From JAEZDC01 sp036676415 (GTDB lineage Bacteria; Bacteroidota; Bacteroidia; Chitinophagales; Chitinophagaceae), in NCBI GenBank assembly GCA_036676415.1, contig JAKFCX010000007.1, positions 1-64,000 on the forward strand: 64,000 nucleotides of DNA. The letters run 5' to 3'. The stretch's first letter is position 1. Every line of letters starts with the position of its first letter. The notes below the pieces were generated by a model. That model was given only the letters and a program-made list of their open reading frames with translations, had not been told where the DNA came from and made no database searches. The position numbers and the translations under genes were made by a program. Shown piece by piece: positions 24,761-33,144 of the stretch.

Positions 24761-24892
24761 GAATTCAAATTTAGTTGTTTATGCAACTAAGCGACGCAAA
24801 TATAAGAGAGCTTTTTATAAAACCGTCGTAGGTTTTTGAATTTACTTTGATCGTATTACTCACCTGAACACCATCATTTCGTGGCATCTGTT

Positions 24893-24900
24893 TAGCTTTG
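24893..24900 (+). promoter_or_regulatory. Promoter -7 box almost touching the 24905 start
   Basis: TAGCTTTG fits TAnnTTTG and ends only 4 bp before ATG 24905, so transcription would begin at or next to the start codon (leaderless mRNA). Confidence 0.5.
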
Positions 24901-24904
24901 TCGT

Positions 24905-25216
24905 ATGGAAAGAATTCAAAAGCTGCAGGAATTTCTCAAGGCTAGTCCGAATGACAATTTTCTAAAACATGCCCTGGCTTTAGAGTACATCAAGCTAAAC
25001 GATGATGCGAGAGCTAAAGAGCTGTTTATTGAAATCCTTTCCAATTCTCCTGATTATATTGGAAGTTACTATCATCTTGCCAAACTACTAGAGCGGACAG
25101 GTGAGACTGAAGCAGCTATTCAGTGGTATGAAAAAGGAATGACCGCTGCAAAAGAAGTGAAAGATCAACATTCGTATAATGAATTACAGGCGGCTTATGA
25201 GGATTTGACATTTTAA
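24905..25216 (+). CDS. Small TPR protein
   Basis: 103 residues made of about two tetratricopeptide repeats (NFLKHALALEYIKLNDDARA, IGSYYHLAKLLERTGETEAA) capped by helices. No signal peptide, so cytoplasmic; likely a protein-protein adaptor. Commonly found as a single small gene in Bacteroidota. Not linked to a pathway by its neighbours. It is divergent from etfB. Confidence 0.75.
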   Translation: MERIQKLQEFLKASPNDNFLKHALALEYIKLNDDARAKELFIEILSNSPDYIGSYYHLAKLLERTGETEAAIQWYEKGMTAAKEVKDQHSYNELQAAYEDLTF

Positions 25217-25500
25217 TAATCATTTGTGCTCATTCGGTCAGATCCATATAAAACAAAAACCCCTGTAAAAACAAGGGTAGTTTAGGGAAATCTCCCTATG
25301 GCTTTGCAAAAAAATTTAATAGCCATTTGGCTAAACTGGTTCTAAGCATTTATGTTTTGGGAATTGGTTTGTAGGAAGTATGGTACAAATCTAACCCAGG
25401 TTTTGCAAAAAATAAGTCAAAGCATTGGTAAGGGCTTGCAAATGTTTATGGCTCCATTATTGAGAATTACAGTGTATTACTCATTATTAAATTATTCCTT
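25217..25500. other. Intergenic, no gene seen
   Basis: 284 bp. Contains a weak hairpin ACCCCTGTAAAAACAAGGGT at about 25259-25278, a candidate terminator for the TPR gene, and ATGGCT/AGCCAT arms further on. No supportable coding frame. Confidence 0.5.
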
Positions 25501-25749
25501 ATGCCAGGGCCAAAAGACAAAAACTCACCACAGGACGATGATCTGCTAAAAGACGATCTTGACCAGGACATAGAAGCCGATGGGGTTGACGATGAAGAAT
25601 TAGACGGTACTGATGACGCTGACGAGGATGAAGATTTTGATGAAACTGAAGTAGAGGTTGAAGCAGAACCTGAAGACATTACTGAAGAAGACCTTGAGGA
25701 TCTGGACGGACTTGATGACGATGAAGAGGAAGAAGATGATGATCTGTAG
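25501..25749 (+). CDS. Very acidic small protein
   Basis: 82 residues, more than half Asp or Glu, with almost no hydrophobic core (DDADEDEDFDETEVEVEAEP). Predicted disordered. Basic residues occur only near the N-terminus. Such proteins occur in Bacteroidota as short conserved genes. Roles such as charge-mimic, histone-like partner or metal buffer are guesses. A good terminator 15 bp downstream supports a real gene; the first codons (MPGPKDKNSPQDD) set the start. Confidence 0.65.
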   Translation: MPGPKDKNSPQDDDLLKDDLDQDIEADGVDDEELDGTDDADEDEDFDETEVEVEAEPEDITEEDLEDLDGLDDDEEEEDDDL

Positions 25750-25759
25750 TCATTAAAAG

Positions 25760-25789
25760 AAAAAGAGCAGTAAACACTGCTCTTTTTTT
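25760..25789 (+). terminator. Terminator of the acidic-protein gene
   Basis: AAAGAGCAGT pairs with ACTGCTCTTT around AAAC, followed by T-run. Confidence 0.85.
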
Positions 25790-25818
25790 GTTTCGATATG
25801 TCATACGATTTGAAACTA

Positions 25819-27015
25819 TCACTTTCCTTCCTGCGAAGAAGGTTTACAATCTATAATCACTACAGCATTTTTTTGTTCAGTAGAAGTAATCGTTACTTCA
25901 TGACGTTGTTTACCAACGGTAATCACCATTAAAGCTGTATTTGGAGGTATAGAACCAAGATTCTCAGCAACCATCACAAATTCATTTCTTGGTTTGTTTT
26001 GATCAACCTTTATCCTGAATGTGAGGGGCTGGTGACACAATCTCTTTTTAACCGCAACAGCGTGTTTGTTGTGGTATACCGTGATTGTATCATCATCTAT
26101 CTGCCCATTATCAAAGAGTTCAATTACTATTTCATCACCTTCGGCCTGTATTACCTTGGCTATCTTATTTTCCCGCTCAAGTAATACCCTGGGAATATTT
26201 CTTTTTGGTTCTTCCATTGGCTTGACGATCACCTCATCAATCTTCTTTGGTGTAGAAGGTACATCTACCTTAGGAGGATCTTTCTTTACAATTTCTTCCT
26301 TTTTTATTGGCTTGCGTTTATCCGTAACTACCACCTTGGGAGCTGGTTTTTTGGGTTCTTTTTTAATAACCTTGGGAGTCGTTTTTGTAACAGGTGGATT
26401 CTTTTTTAAAGTCTCGAATTCTTTTACAAATTCTTCTTTATAGAAATCACTTTCCGGCACCTTCTCAAGATACACTCTACCACTTCCACAATCCGTTTTG
26501 GTAGCAAGATTTACACTGGTAAATGTTCCTTCAAGAATTTGTGTATTACCTACTTTGCTGTATTCAAGATAGCAGGTCATTAAACACGCCTCACCGCCAG
26601 ACATCTTTACTTCAATCAGCTTATTTTCTTTTAAAACCAGGTTTTTTGTTGAGGGAGTATACATTCCAGCCAGGTTTGCTTTGCCATAAAATACAGTGGT
26701 TTTATAAGAGTAAGTCACTCCTTTAATGCCATTATTATTTAACTGGCCAATCTGAACTTCATAACGATATTTCTCCTGGAAAAACCCCATTCCCGAAGTA
26801 AAAAAACCACGCCACACACCGGAAATAGGAGATGAAGCAGCAATCGCAAGGGGATTATTTTGCTCCCTTTCTGCTTCAGGTTTTGAACTGGATTTTGTTG
26901 ATGCAGATCCTGTTTTTTTTGATGTAGCATTACCACCCTTACCCACATTTGGTTGTGCGTATGAGATCAAAGAAATAAGCAGTAAGTATAGAAAGCAGGT
27001 ATACTTCAACTTCAT
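25819..27015 (-). CDS. Secreted protein with Lys/Pro-rich linker, unknown function
   Basis: 398 residues. Signal peptide MKLKYTCFLYLLLISLISYAQ, then a Ser/Thr/Lys linker. The first domain (~60-205) is beta-rich (SGVWRGFFTSGMGFFQEKYR, YEVQIGQLNNNGIKG), with Cys near MTCYLEYSKVG, like a lipocalin-type barrel. The second segment is a ~75-residue Lys/Pro-rich linker (KEPKKPAPKVVV, KKIDEVIVKPMEEP). The C-terminal beta domain (~280-395) has YHNKHAVAVKKRLCHQPLTF. Probably periplasmic or surface. The architecture is seen in Bacteroidota hypothetical proteins but I know no function. Confidence 0.65.
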   Translation of the reverse strand: MKLKYTCFLYLLLISLISYAQPNVGKGGNATSKKTGSASTKSSSKPEAEREQNNPLAIAASSPISGVWRGFFTSGMGFFQEKYRYEVQIGQLNNNGIKGVTYSYKTTVFYGKANLAGMYTPSTKNLVLKENKLIEVKMSGGEACLMTCYLEYSKVGNTQILEGTFTSVNLATKTDCGSGRVYLEKVPESDFYKEEFVKEFETLKKNPPVTKTTPKVIKKEPKKPAPKVVVTDKRKPIKKEEIVKKDPPKVDVPSTPKKIDEVIVKPMEEPKRNIPRVLLERENKIAKVIQAEGDEIVIELFDNGQIDDDTITVYHNKHAVAVKKRLCHQPLTFRIKVDQNKPRNEFVMVAENLGSIPPNTALMVITVGKQRHEVTITSTEQKNAVVIIDCKPSSQEGK

Positions 27016-27120
27016 AGGGCAAATCTAACCCTGCAATATAGTACATGCTGATAATAAAGCGTTAAGGTTTACCTGTGGCAGATTAGAGTTTTATAATGTG
27101 GGCTTCAGGTCCTTGAATGA

Positions 27121-27150
27121 ACTTGTGTTGTGTCACTCACTGCAGCGTTC
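27121..27150 (-). repeat. GACGCAA repeat, copy 7 (GTGACACAA subtype)
   Basis: Minus strand: GAACGCTGCAGTGAGTGACA then CAACACAAGT. Upstream of thrS. Confidence 0.55.
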
Positions 27151-27218
27151 TGTTTTCATGGCAACTTGAGCAGTTTGAATAATCTGTTTCTTTCTATTTA
27201 AGTCTGCTGCTCATTTGT

Positions 27219-27226
27219 TACTTTTG
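27219..27226 (+). promoter_or_regulatory. thrS promoter, -7 box
   Basis: TACTTTTG matches TAnnTTTG, 29 bp before ATG 27256. Confidence 0.55.
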
Positions 27227-27255
27227 TCGCCTTAAATCAAGGAGAACAAAGGTTT

Positions 27256-29193
27256 ATGATCAATATTCAGTTTCCGGATGGTGCGGTAAGGCAATATGAA
27301 AAAGGTACATCAGCCTTAGATATTGCAAAATCAATCAGCGAGGGATTAGCAAGGAAAATTTTAGCTGCAACGGTGAATGGACAAGTCGTTGATGCAACGA
27401 GACCGATCTATGAAGATGCAACGTTAAAGTTGCTGACATGGGATGATTCAGATGGAAAAAACACCTTCTGGCATTCTTCTGCCCACCTGATGGCGGAAGC
27501 AGTGGAAAGTATGTTTCCCGGTGTAAAATTCTGGGTAGGTCCTGCTTTGGACAGGGGATTTTATTATGATATGGATCTTGGTGGAAAGCAAATCACTGAA
27601 GATGATCTGCGAATTCTCGAAAAGAAAATGAATGAACTGGCGAAGCAGAATAATTCATATCAACGAAAAGAAATCTCAAAAGCAGATGCTGTAAAATATT
27701 TTGAAGAGAAAGGAGACGAGTACAAACTTGATCTCTTACAAAACCTGAATGATGGTGAAATTACATTCTACACTCAAGGTCAATTTACTGACTTGTGTCG
27801 TGGGCCACATATTCCTTCAACCGGTACCATCAAAGCAATAAAGCTTACCAGCATTGCCGGTGCCTATTGGAAAGGAGATGAAAAAAATAAAATGCTCACC
27901 CGTTTGTATGGTATCACATTTCCTAATCAGAAAGAATTAGATGAATACTTATTGATGCTGGAAGAAGCAAAGAAAAGAGATCATCGCAAACTGGGTAAAG
28001 AGCTGAGCATTTATACAATGGATGATGATGTTGGTCAGGGTCTCATCATGTGGTTACCGAATGGAACAATCATCATCGAAGAGTTGGAAAAACTAGCGAA
28101 AGAAACTGAGGAGGAAGCTGGGTATAAAAGAGTGGTTACTCCACATATTGCCAAGGAAAGTATGTACCTCACGAGTGGTCACTTACCTTATTATGCCGAT
28201 AGTATGTATCCTCCGATGGAATTGGAAGGGGAGAAGTACTACTTACGGTCAATGAACTGTCCGCACCATCACAAAATATTTGCAGCAGAACCAAAGAGCT
28301 ATCGTGATCTTCCGTATCGTGTGGCAGAATATGGAACTGTTTATCGTTATGAGCAAAGTGGTGAGTTGTTTGGCCTGATGAGGGTTCGTTGTTTGCACAT
28401 GAACGATGCTCATATTTACTGCACAAAAGAACAATTTGCAGCTGAGTTCAGGGCAGTGAATGATATGTACATTAAGTACTTCAAGATATTCGGGGTTGAC
28501 AAATATGTGATGAGGCTTTCACTTCACTCGAAAGAAAAGCTTGGGGTAAAATATGTGAATGAACCGGAGCTTTGGTTAGAAACGGAAGCAATGGTAAGAG
28601 AAGTAATGACTGAAGCCGGAATTCCTTTTGTTGAAGTACAGGATGAAGCAGCCTTTTATGGTCCGAAAATAGATGTGCAGATATTCAGTGTGATTGGCAG
28701 AGAGTTTACCTTAGCTACCAACCAGGTAGATTTTTCCCAGGGAAGAAGCTTCAAATTGAATTATACAACTGCTGATAATACTTCAGAAACACCATTGATC
28801 ATTCACAGGGCACCACTAGGTACGCATGAACGATTCATCGGCTTTTTGTTGGAACATTATGCAGGAAAGCTTCCTGTCTGGTTATCGCCGGTGCAGGTAA
28901 AAATTCTGCCGATCAGTGAAAAGTTTATTCCGTATTGCGAGGAAGTGAAGAAGCAACTCAGAAAAGCGGGTGTAAGAGTAGAAATTGATGAAAGAAACGA
29001 GAAGATCGGTAAGAAAATACGCGAAGCTGAGTTAGGAAGAATTCCATACATGGCTGTAGTGGGTGAAAAAGAAATGGCTGAGAACAAACTGGCACTGAGG
29101 CGACAAGGAAAAGGTGACATCGGTGTGCAATCGGTAGAGGAGTTTCTGAATCTGATCGTAGAAGAAATTAGGGAAAGGAAATCAGGAGAATAG
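27256..29193 (+). CDS. thrS: Threonyl-tRNA synthetase
   Basis: 645 residues, complete. Domains in order: TGS (1-~60, INIQFPDGAVRQYEKGTSAL), the editing domain with HSSAHLMAEAV and DLCRGPHIPSTG, the class II catalytic core with MNCPHHHKIF, TVYRYEQSGELFGLMRVRCL and DVQIFSVIGREFTLATNQVD, and the anticodon domain (PVWLSPVQVKILPISEKF). The zinc ligand Cys in NCPHHH is present. thrS-infC is a common pairing; infC follows after a 194-bp gap holding repeats. Confidence 0.97.
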   Translation: MINIQFPDGAVRQYEKGTSALDIAKSISEGLARKILAATVNGQVVDATRPIYEDATLKLLTWDDSDGKNTFWHSSAHLMAEAVESMFPGVKFWVGPALDRGFYYDMDLGGKQITEDDLRILEKKMNELAKQNNSYQRKEISKADAVKYFEEKGDEYKLDLLQNLNDGEITFYTQGQFTDLCRGPHIPSTGTIKAIKLTSIAGAYWKGDEKNKMLTRLYGITFPNQKELDEYLLMLEEAKKRDHRKLGKELSIYTMDDDVGQGLIMWLPNGTIIIEELEKLAKETEEEAGYKRVVTPHIAKESMYLTSGHLPYYADSMYPPMELEGEKYYLRSMNCPHHHKIFAAEPKSYRDLPYRVAEYGTVYRYEQSGELFGLMRVRCLHMNDAHIYCTKEQFAAEFRAVNDMYIKYFKIFGVDKYVMRLSLHSKEKLGVKYVNEPELWLETEAMVREVMTEAGIPFVEVQDEAAFYGPKIDVQIFSVIGREFTLATNQVDFSQGRSFKLNYTTADNTSETPLIIHRAPLGTHERFIGFLLEHYAGKLPVWLSPVQVKILPISEKFIPYCEEVKKQLRKAGVRVEIDERNEKIGKKIREAELGRIPYMAVVGEKEMAENKLALRRQGKGDIGVQSVEEFLNLIVEEIRERKSGE

Positions 29194-29206
29194 ACTATTT
29201 TTAAGG

Positions 29207-29275
29207 CAAAAGTGAAAAGTCAAAAGTGAAACTGATGCTGAAGTTTTGAATTTTTACTTTTAGATTTTGACTTTG
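29207..29275. repeat. AAAGTGAAAAGTCAAAAGTG low-complexity block
   Basis: Near-repeats of AAAAGTSAAAAGT and the mirror TTTTACTTTTAGATTTTGAC in the thrS-infC gap, adjacent to GACGCAA copy 8. Confidence 0.5.
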
Positions 29276-29291
29276 TTAAACGTCGAACAGA

Positions 29292-29320
29292 AAGTACAAG
29301 AGTGCGACGCAAGGAAGCAA
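29292..29320 (+). repeat. GACGCAA repeat, copy 8
   Basis: GTACAAGAGTGCGACGCAAG then GAAGC. Between thrS and infC. Confidence 0.65.
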
Positions 29321-29387
29321 AATTGGAGTTATACAAGCTGGTATTATTATTTAAAAACAAAAACAATTATTAACCAAACAACAATTA

Positions 29388-29981
29388 ATGGCAGTACCGT
29401 TTAGAGGAGGGGGAAGGTTTAACCCCAGGTTTCAAAGACAACAAGAACCTGAACATCGTATCAACGATAGAATTAGAGTTCCTCAGGTTCGACTGGTAGG
29501 CGACAATGTAACAGTTGGCGTTTACTCTACAGAAGAAGCAAGAAAAATTGCACAACAACAGGAGATGGACCTGGTAGAAATATCGCCAAATGCTGATCCT
29601 CCTGTTTGTAAAGTGATCGATTATAAAAAGTTTCTTTACGAGAAGAAGCGTAAGGAAAAAGAAATGAAAGCCAATGCCAAGCAAAGTGAGGTAAAGGAAG
29701 TTCGTTTTACACCTGGTACTGATGATCATGATTTTGATTTCAAAGCAAAGCATGCTGAGAAATTTTTGAAAGAGGGTAACAAGGTAAAAGCATATGTTCA
29801 GTTTAAGGGCCGTGCCATTATGTTCAAGGAAAGAGGAGAATTGGTATTGCTGAAGTTTGCTGAGAGACTTGCAGAAGTTGGTCAGCCGGAAGCTTTACCG
29901 AAACTGGAAGGAAAGAGAATGTTCCTGATGCTTACGCCAAAAACGGGTAAGCCCAAACAGAAAAAAGAAACTGCTGAATAA
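29388..29981 (+). CDS. infC: Translation initiation factor IF-3
   Basis: 197 residues. Prevents premature subunit joining and checks the start codon. The N-terminal domain has HRINDRIRVPQVRLVG and MDLVEISPNADPPVCKVIDY. The linker is Lys-rich. The C-terminal domain has VKEVRFTPGTDDHDFDFKAK and a closing PKTGKPKQKKETAE. An extra ~20-residue Arg/Gly N-terminal extension precedes the conserved part. ATG at 29388 follows an in-frame ATT, the rare start known for infC elsewhere; either could be used. rpmI and rplT do not follow; a terminator does. Confidence 0.93.
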   Translation: MAVPFRGGGRFNPRFQRQQEPEHRINDRIRVPQVRLVGDNVTVGVYSTEEARKIAQQQEMDLVEISPNADPPVCKVIDYKKFLYEKKRKEKEMKANAKQSEVKEVRFTPGTDDHDFDFKAKHAEKFLKEGNKVKAYVQFKGRAIMFKERGELVLLKFAERLAEVGQPEALPKLEGKRMFLMLTPKTGKPKQKKETAE

Positions 29982-29985
29982 ACAT

Positions 29986-30012
29986 ATCCCGACAATAGTC
30001 GGGATTTTTTTT
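29986..30012 (+). terminator. infC terminator
   Basis: TCCCGAC/GTCGGGA with an AATA loop and eight T, directly after the infC stop. Confidence 0.9.
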
Positions 30013-30033
30013 CGATAGAGGGGCTTAACTGCA

Positions 30034-30071
30034 GTTTTGCTATTAAGCTTCGTTGTGTCACTCACTTGTAC
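30034..30071 (-). repeat. GACGCAA repeat, copy 9 (GTGACACAA subtype)
   Basis: Minus strand: GTACAAGTGAGTGACACAAC then GAAGCTTAATAGCAAAAC. Between infC and ldh. Confidence 0.65.
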
Positions 30072-30119
30072 TGCTGTAAAATTTATCAGCACAGGAAGCT
30101 ATAACTCTTATCATCTTTT

Positions 30120-30127
30120 TACTTTTG
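30120..30127 (+). promoter_or_regulatory. ldh promoter, -7 box
   Basis: TACTTTTG matches TAnnTTTG, 16 bp before ATG 30144. Confidence 0.55.
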
Positions 30128-30143
30128 AATTAAACAATTAAGT

Positions 30144-31064
30144 ATGTCATCAACAAAGACAAGAATAGTAGTAATTGGAGTTGGAGCTGTGGGTTCAACA
30201 ACAGCTTATACATTACTGTTGCGAAGAAGAGTTGATGAACTAGTATTGATCGACTCTAATAAAGCCAAAGCAAAAGGTGATGCGTTAGATATGAATCATG
30301 GAATGCCTTTCCTTGGTAATACAAAAGTCTGGGCCGGTGATTATCCTGATTGTGCAGCAGCAGATATCATCATCATTACTGCTGGTGCTGCACAAAAACC
30401 TGGCGAAACAAGAATTGACTTGCTGAAAAGAAACGTGGGCATTTTTGAAAGTATTACAACTGAAGTGCTCAAGTACAATAAAAATGGAATCCTGCTGATT
30501 GCATCTAACCCGGTTGATGTTATGAGCTACTTCACCTGGAAAAAATCAGGCTGGCCGACTAATCGTGTGATCGGTTCAGGAACATTACTTGACAGTGCGA
30601 GATTCCGTTATCTCATCAGCGAAAAATTAAAGATTGATACCAAAAGCGTTCACGCACATATTGTAGGTGAGCATGGAGATTCGGAATTGCCGCTATGGAG
30701 CTTAGCCAATGTTGCAGGAACTGAAATTGAACTTGCAGATGAAGACAAACAAAACATTTTCACACATACCAGGGATGCGGCTTACGAGATCATTGAAGCC
30801 AAAGGGGCAACGTATTATGCTATTGCGCTTGCATTGGATAGGATATGTACAGCTATCCTGAGAAATGAGTCTGCAGTACTCAATGTTTCAACTTTGCTCA
30901 CCAATTACGAAGGGATTTCGGATGTGTTTGTAGGACTTCCTTGTGTGGTCGACAGAACAGGAGTGCGTGAAATACTTAAACTTCAGATCACCGAAGAAGA
31001 AAAACAGCTGCTCCAGAAATCTGCCAACAAATTGAAGGATATTATACATTCTATCTCACTGTAG
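30144..31064 (+). CDS. ldh: L-lactate dehydrogenase
   Basis: 306 residues. NAD-linked interconversion of pyruvate and L-lactate. The Rossmann start IVVIGVGAVGSTTAYTLL leads to GAAQKPGETRIDLLKRN: Gln84 sits where malate dehydrogenases have Arg, which favours lactate over malate, and Arg90 fits the mobile loop. Asp150 and Arg153 (LLDSARFR) and catalytic His177 (GEHGDSE) are in place. The start is fixed by its promoter. Single gene; a CBS protein follows 80 bp later. Confidence 0.88.
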   Translation: MSSTKTRIVVIGVGAVGSTTAYTLLLRRRVDELVLIDSNKAKAKGDALDMNHGMPFLGNTKVWAGDYPDCAAADIIIITAGAAQKPGETRIDLLKRNVGIFESITTEVLKYNKNGILLIASNPVDVMSYFTWKKSGWPTNRVIGSGTLLDSARFRYLISEKLKIDTKSVHAHIVGEHGDSELPLWSLANVAGTEIELADEDKQNIFTHTRDAAYEIIEAKGATYYAIALALDRICTAILRNESAVLNVSTLLTNYEGISDVFVGLPCVVDRTGVREILKLQITEEEKQLLQKSANKLKDIIHSISL

Positions 31065-31144
31065 GGCAAAGTTTTGGCCGGCATGACCAAAATTCTTTTT
31101 TATACCGCTTTTTCTTTCGTATTTTCCAGATAAATACGATTGCT

Positions 31145-31576
31145 ATGAGAAAAGTAGGTGAAGTCTTGTCCCGTAAAGGTGGTGCCGCAGTATCTGTACT
31201 TCCTTCTCTTGCTGTGATAGATGCATTGAGATTAATGGCTGAAAAAAATATCGGTTCAGTAGTAGTATGTGATGAAAATGGAAAGTTCCTTGGAATTGTT
31301 TCTGAAAGAGACTACAGTCGAAAAATTGCATTACATGGCAGAAGCTCAACTGATACCAAAGTTAAAGACATCATGAGCACAGAAGCACCTGGTGTTTCAC
31401 CACACGATACTATTGAACATTGCATGGAACTGATGAGCGATAAAAACATTCGCTACTTACCAGTATTTGCCGGAGATGAGTTAAAAGGAATTATATCAAT
31501 GAGTGATGTAGTGAAGGAAACAATATTGTCTCAGCAGGAAACGATTGATCATCTGAAACAGTACATCACTTTATAG
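31145..31576 (+). CDS. Two-CBS-domain protein
   Basis: 143 residues consisting of a CBS pair (VIDALRLMAEKNIGSVVVCD, GIVSERDYSRKI; then CMELMSDKNIRYLPVFAGDE, GIISMSDVVKETI). These bind adenosine nucleotides or SAM and act as small energy sensors. No attached enzyme domain. Cytoplasmic. A hairpin terminator follows at once. Confidence 0.85.
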   Translation: MRKVGEVLSRKGGAAVSVLPSLAVIDALRLMAEKNIGSVVVCDENGKFLGIVSERDYSRKIALHGRSSTDTKVKDIMSTEAPGVSPHDTIEHCMELMSDKNIRYLPVFAGDELKGIISMSDVVKETILSQQETIDHLKQYITL

Positions 31577-31582
31577 CAATAA

Positions 31583-31606
31583 AAAATCCCGCATAACGGG
31601 ATTCTT
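31583..31606 (+). terminator. Terminator after the CBS gene
   Basis: TCCCG/CGGGA around CATAA, A-run before and short T-rich stretch after. Confidence 0.65.
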
Positions 31607-31624
31607 CATTATCGTTGTAAAAAA

Positions 31625-31780
31625 TTAATGAACAGTGTTCGTGTGATTAGTTCCTGTTCCGCCTTTTACTTTGTTCAAAGCATCTGTAGCCTTGTCTTTA
31701 AGATCATTTACAACCTGTGGATTACGCTTTAAATAATAAGCCAATCCTGCTATTCCTGCTGCGATCAATAATTTTTTCAT
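31625..31780 (-). CDS. 51-residue membrane-anchored small protein
   Basis: Starts MKKLLIAAGIAGLAYYLKRN, a single hydrophobic helix, followed by a Lys/Asp-rich helix (DLKDKATDALNKVKG) and a polar tail. Resembles YtxH-type or CsbD-like small stress proteins in layout only. An upstream frame to 31909 exists but lacks conserved features, so ATG 31780 is chosen. It is followed on the plus-strand side by the CBS terminator, which may also serve it. Confidence 0.6.
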   Translation of the reverse strand: MKKLLIAAGIAGLAYYLKRNPQVVNDLKDKATDALNKVKGGTGTNHTNTVH

Positions 31781-31859
31781 AATCTCGATTTTCTTAACAT
31801 AAACAACAGCCATACCAAATTGTTCGATTACGAGATAATAAAAAGACTCGAATTGATTA

Positions 31860-33014
31860 TCAGGCTTTGCTGAGAATGATCCTGAAAGTTGTACCCTTGC
31901 CTGGTTCACTCCATTTTACAAAAATCTGTCCTTTGTGATACTGCTCAACAATTCGTTTGGTGAGTGTTAAACCTAATCCCCAGCCACGTTTCTTTGTGGT
32001 GAAACCAGGGTTAAATACTTTCCTGATATTGGCTTTGCTGATTCCTTTTCCATTGTCGGTTACATCAATAATGATCTGTGTAGTTTGATCGATGATGGCA
32101 ACATTTATTTCTCCTTTTCCATCCATTGCATCAAGTGCATTCTTTAAAAGGTTTTCTATCACCCAATCAAATAACGGTGGAGAAACCAGAGCAATGACAG
32201 GCTGATCTTTTGTATGTAATTTAAAAACCACTTTGCTACCGGCTCTTTTTTTAATATAAGAAACCATGTACTCCACTTTTTCAACAAGGTCCGTTTCCTC
32301 AAGCTTTGGTGTGCTTCCAATCTTACCGAACCTGTCGGTCACCAGTTGAAGACGCTGCACATCTTTTTCAATTTCAGGTACCAGTTTTTCAGCTGCAGGA
32401 ATATCTCTCAATACTTCTATCCAACCTTCCAGAGAAGAAACAGGAGTGCCTAGCTGGTGTGCCGTTTCTTTTGCCAGTCCTGCCCACACCTGGTTCTGAG
32501 TACTTCTGTAATTTGTTCGTAATGCGATCAATGTGATGAGAATAAAAAGTGCTACAATGAATAATTGTATGAGTGGATAATACCTTACTTCTTTCTGCAA
32601 TTGACTCTCTCCATAATAATATCGATTTACCATATAAGGCTTCGAACTAATGAGAATTTCAAGTGGAATATTTTCACTTTTAAACTCAGCTAATTTCTTC
32701 TTCAGATAATTAGGATCAGCTGCAATTCTATTTGAATCCAGGTTTCTATAGTTACCCGTGACCCTGTCTTTTTCGTCTGTTTCTATAATCGGAATATCAT
32801 CATTTGTCCTCGATATTTCTGATGCAAGAGTGAGACTTGCAGAATCAGATGACTGCAATATTGTTTTTTGGGCTTCTACCCATTGCTCAACTTTTTGCCT
32901 TTCTTCAGCAGCGATTTTGCGTGATAAATACTGTGAATAAAAAACTGTTCCTGTAACAATAACGATAGCTACAAAAGCCAAAGCAGTTCTCCAGTTGAAC
33001 CATTGCTGCAACAT
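31860..33014 (-). CDS. Orphan membrane histidine kinase
   Basis: 384 residues. Two membrane helices (~10-30 and ~146-165) frame a periplasmic sensor of ~115 residues. The H-box is AKETAHQLGTPVSSLEGW with His186. The ATPase domain has the N-box ENLLKNALDAMDGKG, DVTDNGKGI, and GWGLGLTLTKRIVE. The HQLGTP form is typical of a Bacteroidota kinase group. No response regulator is adjacent; the nearest, at 50457, has its own kinase. Signal unknown. A C-terminal region of ~10 residues closes the fold. Confidence 0.88.
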   Translation of the reverse strand: MLQQWFNWRTALAFVAIVIVTGTVFYSQYLSRKIAAEERQKVEQWVEAQKTILQSSDSASLTLASEISRTNDDIPIIETDEKDRVTGNYRNLDSNRIAADPNYLKKKLAEFKSENIPLEILISSKPYMVNRYYYGESQLQKEVRYYPLIQLFIVALFILITLIALRTNYRSTQNQVWAGLAKETAHQLGTPVSSLEGWIEVLRDIPAAEKLVPEIEKDVQRLQLVTDRFGKIGSTPKLEETDLVEKVEYMVSYIKKRAGSKVVFKLHTKDQPVIALVSPPLFDWVIENLLKNALDAMDGKGEINVAIIDQTTQIIIDVTDNGKGISKANIRKVFNPGFTTKKRGWGLGLTLTKRIVEQYHKGQIFVKWSEPGKGTTFRIILSKA

Positions 33015-33144
33015 ATAAACTAAGGTAAGAGAATAGTTAAGATTTTGTACATCATATGCCTAAACTTGTTAAAGGATCAATAAATAACATTTCGCCTGTA
33101 AAAGCTGGTTAATAATTTGGTCTAAGAAGATAAATACCCAAACC

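Noticed and set aside
24781..24800. GCGACGCAA-like match near 24790 as another repeat copy
   Set aside because: Only the GCGACGCAAA core agrees; the flanks match neither subtype.
30144..31064. Malate dehydrogenase
   Set aside because: The specificity position is Gln (GAAQKPGETR), as in lactate dehydrogenases, where malate enzymes have Arg.
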